A DNA stretch of 64,000 nucleotides, taken from NCBI GenBank assembly GCA_013399895.1, contig VXBA01006210.1, forward strand, positions 945,502 through 1,009,501, given 5' to 3'. Position 1 is the stretch's first letter. Every line of letters starts with the position of its first letter. Origin of the DNA: Serilophus lunatus. Its lineage: Eukaryota > Chordata > Aves > Passeriformes > Eurylaimidae. Positions 51,322-61,700 of the stretch are shown piece after piece. The position numbers were made by a program, and so were the translations under genes. Below the pieces are notes generated by a model that searched no databases, was not told the origin of the DNA, and was given only the letters and a program-made list of their open reading frames with translations.

Positions 51322-53370
51322 GGCCTCATGGTGCAAAGCCTGAATAAGTTCAGTAAGTAGTTTTGCAAGTATTTTATTCATTCTGTGATTGCATAGCTGG
51401 AATCTTAACCGAATTCCATCAGACTGTGACCATGGCCAGGATCTAAGAAAAGGTATAGAAACAGGAACATGAGAGAAGCTTAGTCTTTTTCATTAACACT
51501 TCTTGGTCTTGGGCTTTTGGGAGTCCAGTAGCTGGGTTGTCCATAGTCTTTGTAGCTGTCTTGCACTGCCATTCTCCAAATCTCACCAGGAGATGGTTGA
51601 GTGGTATTTTTAAGGTGGTGTGTAGTCTTTGTGTAGAAAAACCAGTTGGGCAATTAAATTGACAACATTAAATTTCAACATGAATTTCATTTGGAAATTC
51701 CTACATTAAATTCCAGGAGAAAATATTTTTTAGATACTAAATTTCTGTGAAATCTACACTCTGTTTTACAAGGAGTTTAAAACCTGTTTATGTAAATTGC
51801 ACTAGGGAGGTGTGGTGTTGCAGGAACTAAGAGATTGCAACAGGCTATTGAACTGCATGACAAGTCAACAAACCATTACAAAGGACCTTTAGTAAGAACC
51901 AGTGACTTGTTTTCATTAATGTCCTGTTGTTCATGTTTGCAAAGGTATCTGAATATCCCATTGCATCATTATTGAAATGATGCTGGTAATAATAACAATG
52001 TGAAAATTGCATTTTAATTACACACTTTTATTACTGACAGTAGCCAGCATGAGATACTTGGCATGAAATTTTAAGAAACTCCAGAGTGACCAATTAAGTA
52101 AGTTTTAAAATAGGATTTTTTTGTAACTACAATGATATGAAAGAACAGATACAGCTGTGGACAGCAAGGTAAACTTTGTGTAAGCTATTAAAATGATCTG
52201 TTGCTGACAGAGACTGTTAATAGTGGTGTTCCCATCTGCCACATCAACCACTTTTTGTCTACTGCTTGTGGACAAAGTTCCTGAAAAGTTTCTGCAGACA
52301 GGCAATAAAGAATAGATTATATATCATCTATTGTATTTTTGCAGCATTTCTGAAAATTATTGTCTTTCTGTGGTGAAAATTACATTCTTTCAATTCTAGT
52401 TAATGAGCATGGGGTTAAGAGGGTTGACATGACTGCCAACAGAGGATCTTTGTCTTAGAAAGACACATAGGAGAAGCCAGGACAAAACTGGAAAGCCTGA
52501 TGGCAACTGGTAGTGGTGATGGGACACATCTGTTGCAGTTACTGCTTCATACACATCTCAGGGGTTATGGGGAAACTTGATATCATGTGCTGTATTCACA
52601 CTGACAGTTACAGTGATTTGGTTTTTATTCATCTTTTATCTGTCGGGTTTACTGAGCATTTGTTTAAAAGGTCATTGCAAGTGGAAAAAAGCTTTAAATT
52701 TGAAATTTAAATATCTTTGTATCTTCTAATAAGTCAGCTTCCTGTTATTCTCAAAGGCTTATTTTTTTTTTCTAATCTAAGGAATTTGTTGTCAAGTTCA
52801 AACTAGCTCATTTTCAACCAACACACAGTATTTCAGCAGAGGTGTTTAGAAGTTGTGTGAATTTGCCTCATTATTAGCAAGTATTATGAGAACTTTTTAA
52901 CCTTGGTGAATTTCCTTTTCTGATCTAGCAAATTAAAAAGTATTCTTGTTCTACAGTGTAGGCATGGTCTTAAGTGTGAAAAGTCCTTTGTATCTGATTG
53001 ATAGATAGCAAATGTAAAACTGTTAAGAGACTTCAATACTGTTTGTTTTAAAGCACTGAAGTAATGGCACTTTCCAAGATCTATAGACCCTTCTGTCTTG
53101 TTCATCCCTCTTTTTCATTGAGGATAGGCTCATACTCAAGGAATAAATTTTTTCCTACTGTTTTATAGCTTGGACTTGAAAACCTGTTGTTGCTGCTCAT
53201 TATACGGACTAATTTTGCATATTGATACTCTCTCGGGGAATTAAAAGCCTGGACTGGAGTCTAGTGCTGGAGGGCTTTGGTTTTGCAACAGTTCTTGTGG
53301 TTTCTCCTTCTCTTTGGCCTGATGTTTGCTGCCAAGGTGGGTGCAAGAGGCAGAGACAGAAGGGTTGCTC
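51322..53370. other. intergenic region between the solo LTR and the GTF2B island
   Basis: About 2 kb of AT-rich sequence without a recognised gene or repeat. The open frames in it (for example 52105-52305, 52513-52710) are short and resemble nothing known. The sequence becomes GC-rich from about 53330. Confidence 0.7.
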
Positions 53371-53379
53371 ATCACGCCC

Positions 53380-54750
53380 TGCGGGAGTGTGCGGGGTAAC
53401 GCGGGGAGCCCACACCAGCCAGGGTGTGCCAGCCAGGCCTGGTTGCCGAGGGCTTCCCGCAGTCGCAGCCCGACACCTGCGCGCCCTGCGGGAACAAGGG
53501 CCAGCGGCAAACCATGGGTAGCAGGGGATGCCAGTGAAGGGGGAACTAGACTTTTCTTGTCTTTATTTCCCTTTTCTGGGAATTGGTCTCTTAGTTTCAG
53601 GGCCGAGAACGTGTTGTGGCCCGTATTACTTGTGTGCAAACCCGGGGCACTTTTGCTTACACTTATTTTCCGTGGCATTTCACTGAGCTGCTGGCGGCAG
53701 CACGGTCTCACAGCTGACCCGGCGCGGCTCTGGGCAGGGCGGCCGTGCTCCTCCTGCTCCTGCCTGGCCCCTGCGGGACGCCCCGGCACAGCGCGGCTCC
53801 TTGGAGTGACGGCCCCAGGCCACCCAGCATCCCTTGGTTTCTCAGAACAAGGTGTCGGTCCCAGAGCCGCCCCCGGTGCCGGGCCCGCACCAGCGAGGGG
53901 CGGTGCTGCCCGTGCCCCGCCCGCCCCCTCGCGGGACCCGTAGGAGCGCCGGCGGCCCCGCCCGCCGCGTCCGTATTTAACAACCGGGACGGGCCCACGC
54001 GCCGCCTCCGGCTCCGCTGCGGCACCGGCGAGATGGCCTCCACCAGCCGGTACGGGCGGGGGCCGAGGGAGGAGCGGGGCGGCTCCGCCATCGCTCCCGG
54101 CCGCGGCACACAGGGAAAATGGCCGCCATCGCCGCCCTGACCCGGCCCGGCTCGGCTCGGTTCGGCGCGGCTCTGCCAGTCCCTCTCCGGTGTGCCGGGG
54201 CCGCCCTGTGCGCGGCTCTTGGAGCGGCGGGAGGCTGGGAAGGGCTTTGGGGCGGTCGTGCTCGTTGGTGTGGGCCGGGCCATGCCGGGCGGCCCCGGCG
54301 GAGCGGCCTCCGAGGGGCCGAGCTCGCCGCCTCTGCGTTGTGGTGTCGCTGTCGCTGGGCAGCGCTCCGAGGGCTCGGCAGCGGTTTGAGGGATTTCGTG
54401 GCGTTGTGTGACTTGAGTGCGGGGCCCCGCGTTAGCGGCAGTTCGGTGCGGGCGGTGACCCGGCCCAGATCCCCGTAAGGCCGAGCTGGTCCCGCGGCGG
54501 TGCCGCCCTGCCCGGCCCTGCCCTGCCCGGGGGTGCCCCGGGGGCCCGGCCGGTACCGAGCGCCGCCCGCGTGTCCCAGGTGGGCTCCGCCCGGCGCGGA
54601 CCCCGAGCGCTGGGCCGGGCCCCGTGTCTCTTACGGGGCCTGGAAACTGCCTTCAGCCTCCCGCCCCAAATCCGCACCGGCACTAGGAGGGCCCGAGCGG
54701 GGTTCGGGCTCTGAACTCTCTTCCCGTGCAGACGTACCAGGTTTTTCTTT
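53380..54750 (+). promoter_or_regulatory. GTF2B: CpG island, GTF2B promoter
   Basis: This strong CpG-rich block is centred on the GTF2B start codon at 54033 and extends into intron 1. It contains GC boxes (CCCCGCCCGCC near 53957). Open frames on both strands (for example 53326-53943 and 53708-54283) come from the lack of AT-rich stop codons and are not genes. Confidence 0.85.
53974..53980 (+). promoter_or_regulatory. TATA-like element of GTF2B
   Basis: TATTTAA stands alone in GC-rich sequence 53 bases before the GTF2B ATG. A start site about 30 bases downstream would give a 5' UTR of only about 25 bases. The seven bases directly upstream (GCGTCCG) are GC-rich but do not match the TFIIB recognition element consensus well. 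Function is inferred from position. Confidence 0.45.
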
Positions 54751-55793
54751 GCAGTCAGGAATGAAGGCAGGCTCATGGAGTAGACTGTGGAATGACTCCG
54801 TAACTCCTGCTAAACCTGTCCTAGGATCTAGGAAGTGCTTCCTTTGCTGAGATGAGCCTTTACACACGTGCCATGCATTTTCTTTCAGCTTAGTACATCA
54901 TACCCTTACAGTGCAAGAAATACAGTATATACGTCTAGATACAGGAGTTAAAATTAGGGTAGGAAGACTATTTTTTACAATCTTTTGTGAAAGTAAGGTC
55001 TGAAACAGAACACTGTTGATATTCTTTGAGGCTTCCGGATTTTGTTTTCTCGTTTGCTTAGTGTGTCACCAGCCTTTTGTGTAATGCCAAATGTCAGATG
55101 ATTGTGAATGCTTTGTCAACAGTTTTGTCATATGAAACTACTGACTGGGAATAGTGAGATGGAAAGCATTTTAAAGAGTTTTAATACAGTATTTTGGCCA
55201 TAATTTACATCTGAAGATCTTGTGAGTACATGTGCTTTCTGGAGGCTTTAGTATTAATAGTGGTTTGATTCTCAATTTTGGTTTCAAGGTTCAGATATTT
55301 TTCTGAACAGTCAGTGGATTAAAATGTTTGGGTTGTTTATGTGTATTTTTGACTCATCAGAAATATCTAAAAAATTAAGATGGAATGTATAGGTTAGACT
55401 GAAATACATTAAGCAAGCCTGTTATTCAAATTTTTGTTGTTTTAATTTGAAGTGGTTTTGGTACAAGATAGGTTACAAAAAATACGGAATTTAAGATCTG
55501 GAGTCTTGACCGTCAAGCATAGCGTTTTAGCATTTAAATAAAAGAAGCAGCTCAGGCATTCAGGTTAATATTCAAATTGCTGTAAATTCTCTATTATTCA
55601 ATTGTTCCTGTTCAAGGAACTCTTGTGCTTTTGGATATGCAGCCTGATTGTATAAAAGTATTGAATGTTTCTTTTTTTTTTCTTAGTTTGGATGTACTTC
55701 CAAGGGTGACTTGCCCAAATCATCCAGATTCCATTTTAGTGGAGGATTACAGAGCTGGTGACATGATTTGTTCTGAGTGTGGGCTGGTAGTAG
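54033..55793 (+). CDS. GTF2B: GTF2B (TFIIB), first two coding exons; gene runs off the window
   Basis: Join 54033-54049, 55687-55793: 41 complete codons plus one base. TFIIB bridges TBP on promoter DNA and RNA polymerase II in the nucleus. Exon 1 encodes MASTSR (donor CCG|GTACGG, arginine codon split); exon 2 starts after TTTCTTAG and ends at donor GTAG|GTAAGT in the codon for Gly42. The visible part is the N-terminal zinc ribbon, with ligands Cys15, His18, Cys34 and Cys37 all present. Differences from human as I recall it are Val9, Ser21 and Ser35 (human Ala, Ala, Pro). The ATG has a good context (G at -3, G at +4). I searched the rest of the window for the next exon (start GDRVIDVGSEW in human) and did not find it, so intron 2 is at least 8.2 kb. 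Confidence 0.95.
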
Positions 55794-58700
55794 GTAAGTA
55801 GCTCTTCATATTTTTGAGTTACCATATAACTGCAGTGGTGTGCATAGCAAGAGTGGTATATGATAATTCAAGTATTAAAAGGCTCTCCTTGGATGCCCAG
55901 TTGTGTATTGATGGATTTGGAGTTTTGGGGGGGATTTTTAATGATTGTCTGTTGGCTACAAGCTTACTGTTCTGCTGGTAACTTCTCACACTATGAAAAA
56001 ACTCAAAACTCTTTAAAGACTGAAAATTTAAAGTATATATACTATTAGTATGAATTATAGTATTGTGCTGTCTAGTCCAGTGTTCTGTCTTTAATCATAA
56101 CTGTTGTTTCAGACGGATAAGAGGTATTAAAGAGCTCTTTGTAAAGTAACTTGCTTACAAGAAAAAAACCCAAAACATGAAGCCAAACCCCAACCAACCT
56201 CAGCTTCCCGTTAGCCAGAGGTTATCTTCTGCCCTGAAAGATTTATCTTTATATCATTACCAGCACCTGTATTTGTTAACTACTTCTCCTAAAGCTTTTA
56301 AAACTATCCAAAATAACTATTCAGTTTTTACAGTGGAATTTTGCTGAGCTCCCTTACTTGATTTGTGTAGCAGCAACTTCACAGACTAAACTGTATTTCT
56401 AAGTATAGTGCAATATTTAAAATAAAGGACCTTATTGTCCTTCAGTGGGAGGGATTTGTCATAGAACCTGCTGCATATGCATTTTCATGTATCTTTTCTA
56501 GGATGAGCATCTAATGTGCATTCTAATGTCTTTATTCCTTTTGCATGGTAGACTTCCCAGGTTTGTTAAATTCTATTGATTTCTGTTCTGTTTTTTAGGC
56601 ATGCCATTATGGAAAGAAAACTCTTCTTGAGGGTGCACGTTTGGGCGATTCATTCAGTGGTGCTAAATATTTCAAATGGTTTATATTTCTCTCTCTCCTA
56701 GGCTGTGGTGGTTTTATTTTGGCTCACCACGTTAAAAATTTACATGAAAAGCTAGAAGTTTCAGAATTTGTAGCAAAGGTAGTGCTGATTTAGCCAGGTG
56801 ACTAAAACAGATGTGCTTTGTTTAAGCAAAAGCAATCCTCTACGTAGCTTGTTGAAGTAAATGTTAAAATATTTAAACTTGAATACTGGTTAACTTTCAA
56901 AATTAATGAAACCATGTAAAAAGCTAAAGGAAGGGTTGTTACTGCTTTGTTAAAAGAAGGGCTGGTTTAAATTGCATAAATTCTAATAAAGGCCAATGAC
57001 TCGGAATAAATCGGTTGGTTAAAAATTCAAATATCTACAGCAGTATTTCCTTTTGAAATATGTAATGGGCTTTTAGGTTACTGCTTAAAAATAGTTTAGT
57101 CCATGTTCAGCTCTTTCTGCCTTAGAATTGAACAAAAGTTGAGAAACCCCATTCTTGATCAGTTTGTAACTTTTAAAATAATTTTGGCTTTAGAAGAAGA
57201 GGGAAATCTTTTTCTTGATAAATGTAATTTTTAGGAACTTGGAATCTGCTGGAATTCTCACTTGATGTACTTTCTGTTACCTACTCATAAGGTATTCTTG
57301 CTTTAGAGTCTGATTTTTCTGAATTAATAGCATTGGTGGTTTCTTTAGTTCAAGTTGTTTGCACTTTCAATGAGCAGAATCATTTGAATATTAATAGAAA
57401 CTGTTGCTGAGTTGAGTTTTGAAAATGTTTTTGAAACAGCCTTAGTGTGATTTACAGACAGCATTACTGGTAGGATAACAAGTGTTTCTTAAGTAGGCCT
57501 GTCTATGGATTTGTCATCAAAAGACTTTAACAGTGTTGTGCTGATTCTTCTCATTCTGTCCTGCCTGCCTTCAGCTCTTTAGTTTACCTGCCTATGTCCG
57601 ATTTGTTAGCAAGGGTGTCTAGCGGGTAGTTTGGAAAACCAATTAAATAAGATAAAGATAAATAATTGAAGAGCATATGACCAGAGAGAGGTGTAAGCAC
57701 TCAACACTTTCTCATCTGGTTTGGTAAGAAATACAGAGGAGGTGTAAATCAGATCCAGTTCTTGGTGCCTGTTTTCTGGAGCTGCAGTGAGATAGGGACA
57801 CTTTAAAGGAGTGAAGAAAAAATGTAGTTTTCACGATCCAAATGCAACTTCTGTGTATTCATTGCAGATTCCAAGATACGTGTTCCCCTTAAGGGAGCAG
57901 TGATTTCATTTCCTGTTTCCTCCATAGAAAGGTTTTATTTTGAGGCTGGCATAGGTCATGATCACATGTGAACAGAGCCCACTGAGAACACGTTTTGTGG
58001 GGGACTGAAAGTTTGTGGGATCTTTATCACTGAATGGGATCAATTAAAATAGTTAAAACCCCCACAAAATTCAATGTGCTGTGTAGCCAAAGAAGTGCTA
58101 CAGGTTTCTTTAAAAATTGTGTATTTTAGTGTGTGCAGAGCACTGCTGGTGTATGTGGGACAGAATGGGAAATGCTGAATTTGTGCCTTTATTTTGCTGT
58201 TGTACATAAAATACATAGTGGTGTGACTTGACTGGTTTCTTTTTCCTGATGTGTGTGTGCAGTTTAGACAGAGCTAAGAGGCTTTAACAAAACTAAGTGT
58301 ATTTGCATTTCATGTTTTTCTTGCTTGCTGTGGCAAAGTACTGAAGTTTCACATTTATGGAAAAAGTGTGAATTTATTAAATGTAGAACTGTGTCATAGG
58401 ATAAAATAGTTCGTGCATAGATAATTTTCAGGTTTTATAATCAGTTTTCTGGGAATATGAGATTAGATAGGTATGATTTAATATTATGACTGATCTTGCG
58501 CTTACCAGGTCTGCATCTGAAAGGGTAAAGCAGTGGAAGTTTGGGGGAGCAGGAGGCCGGGAGGAGGAGCTGATCTCTGAGTTCCATATTTTAGGCAGAG
58601 CTCTATATTGCAAGTACTACTTTTTAAAGGAATTTTTGAGAAAGATTTCTAATCAGAGTTGTTTACTTACCGGTTCTTAGTTTGAAACTTAAATCTAGTA

Positions 58701-61700
58701 TGTTGCTTTTTCTTTGCACAGCGTTGTCCTCATGTTGTAAATGTGCAGTTTGCTGTGTGGTATTAAAATAATTAAATCTTGTCAGTATGACTTAAGCTGA
58801 TGTCTCATTTATTATTGTTTGAAAATACTGCTTCAGCCTCAGCTGAAACTTCTCACTGCTCTCAGCTCCCTTTTCACTGTTGCCTTTTGTGGATTAGCTT
58901 GTGTTCTGTCTTTTCATGATAATTATTTCCAACTTGTTAACTCTTCCTTCTCTTAATTGCTTTTTTTGCATGAAAGGTACTTGGAGACCTAAATTATAAT
59001 TATCCATGGAATTTTGATATTGATCTGGATTAACATGCATCTGAAACTTTACAACTCTAGTCCGAGTTTGTCTGCTGTCACAAGTATTGTGTTTCATTAT
59101 ACATGCTTTTCTCCAGTCATTCCAGGCTGTGTGGTACAGAAAGTGTTCATGGGCTGGGGTGAGAGTACAGGAATAGAGAGAGAGTTCTTTGGGCTTGGAG
59201 AAGTGGTTGGTTCTGTGTTCAGTAAAAATGTTCACTGTATCTCATTCTTCAGACAGACGTGGTGGGGAAAAGCAGGTTATTCAAGAACAGAAGGGTGGTA
59301 AATCTACTCTTTCTTGACAGGTAAATATTTTGCTTACTACCTTTTAGGCAGTTAGAAAGGCTGGAAGAAGTGCCAGAAGGGGCTGAAGAAAGCAGAATCA
59401 AAGTGGAAGACAAAGCACTGAATTGTCTTGATGTAGCAAGGTGATGACCTGAATTTCATAGGAGCATAAGAATGAGCCCAGTGGCATGTACTGCTGTGTA
59501 ATGTCTCAGCTAATTAGGAACACCTTTCTCATCTAAGACTTTCCTTAGACTTTGGTATAGCTTCATTAAATGTTGTCTTAGTGTGCAGGAGTTGTAGCAG
59601 TGGGGGGTTTATTTTCAGCACGTAGTAAGTGATTTTCTGTAACTGGTTAGCTCTGTCTGCTGCAGTAGGCAGTAATGGGTTAGAGAGGAACAGTGCTCTT
59701 GAGGGTTTGTTTTTTTTGAGTAGCCTTCAATAAAAGAGTAGAAGTCTTCAGCTGATGAGGATCTTGGACATGAGTCAACTTGTTAAAGCTTGGAATCAGA
59801 TTATGTCCAATATTTAGGCATTTATTCAATGTCCTGTGTGTAACTAAGTGTTGAGTTGAAGAATTCTGGGGAAAAGGTACTCAATAGCTTGTGGCCAGCA
59901 GTAAGGCTGTTACAAAATTCTGTTTCTTTCTCTGCAATGTAATAGATGAGTAGGAAGGGGTTTCACAATTGCCTCTCAACTGGCCAGTTCATTACTCAGG
60001 ATGTCTGTCCTTGGGGATAAGATTGCTTGCTTCTGTATAGGTGTTTGTTCTCTGAAAACCAAATAAACCTTTTTTGTTCAGCTGCCAATAGTAGAATGTA
60101 AGTGGGGAAGGTGCTTAAGTACTTCTGACTTGGATCCAGTAGAGGGCAGTTATGTCCATAGGGAAAAGTCTAATATTTGGATGCATGTTCAGATTTATTT
60201 TTTTCTGCAACTATTACTAATCTTTAAAACTAAAATATGAATTCCTAATTCAAAGTATTGCTTGAAAAAATAGGCAAAAATCTTTAGATACTGATATGTA
60301 TGAGCAACTTTGATCTGGTTGCTACTTTTGTTCTTGGTGTCCTAAGTGCTAAAAAGTGTCTGACAAAAGTTGATCCTTGCAAAAAGACTCTTTCCATTCA
60401 GAGGAAAGCTAATTATATAGGATACTGATGCTTAAAAACATTCTGAATAGTTGCATGAGCATTCATGGATGCTTGACTTTATACAGGGGATTTATAATAT
60501 GAAGAAAGTAATTTGCTAGCCTTTTTCAGCCAGAAATACATGTTTTCAAATAGTCTGTTTTAATTTTAACTTTAAAGACAAGGCTGATGGTTCTAGCTGT
60601 TCAGGAACAATGCTTGTACCAGTAGAAACAGACTTCAGATGACAAATGTTGGCATCTTTTGTCAGGCTATGTAATAAGCCCCTCTCTTAGCATGAAATTT
60701 CCTGTACATTTTAGTTAGTGGGCTCCTGGCTGAAGAACAAAAGTGTTTGAGAGCAGCTAATGCTTCCATTATGTGAAGTATCAGATTTATCTAGTGCAAT
60801 AACAGTAGTATTTTAGGGAATGATTTTTTTACTTGTTTCTTACCAGATTGAGAAAGTGATTTAGGTTAAGTAAAGGCTAGAAACAATCTGAACTCCTCTG
60901 ATGGGAAAAGAGTCCATAACCTCTCAGTTTTTGTGATATATTGTAGATCAGGCACAAAATTTTTTTTATGGAGAGTCTCTATTTTGGAACATCCTTCAGA
61001 AGTACATGAGCTGTTAATCCTTGAAGGCCTCATGTCCTGGAGAGGTGTAACTTCAGTGGACCAGACTTGTCTACCAGATTGTTTAACATTTCTACTCTCA
61101 TTTGCTTCTTCCAAAATTATTGTACAAGCTGGTGGCTTGGGAAGCCTGGAATTCCCTAAAGATTTGTCAGAATGTTGATATGCAGGAGCTGCCAAGCCTT
61201 TGTTCTTGTAGCAGTCATTTGCCTGTGGTGCTGTACTGTCTGTTTTAATCCATAGTTGCCTTTTGGTACTTGTATGATGCTCTTGATGTCTGGCAACTCG
61301 TAAAAATTGTCTGTGGCTTTTGTGTTTGTTTGCTTGTGGGGTTTTTCTGTTTTGTTTAGCATCTGGAAGCTTGGCTCTAGTTATTTTAGCTGTCTTGTGA
61401 ATCTTGTGTTGCTGCTGGTGATGATGCATTTGTGGGGGTTGACAGTTTATTGAAAACAAGATAACTTTTGCAAAGAATCTTACAAAAGGCTGGAAATTTT
61501 GTAGAAAAAGCTCTGACTGTGAAATTGTGGGACTTAACCCCCCACGAGTGTATTCTTCAGTAATATTTTGGTCTTAAATAGAAATTCTAAAGCTGAAAAG
61601 AGGGGGGGAAACAAAAAAAGTTGAGTACTACTGTATAGGGTGCTATATAAACTAATAAATAGGATGTGGAGGAGTAGATACCTGGAGTACTGTCTCTGAA

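Noticed and set aside
53241..54283. Open frames on both strands around the GTF2B promoter
   Set aside because: They overlap heavily, are composed of Pro/Arg/Ala/Gly, and sit in a CpG island; the real coding start is 54033.
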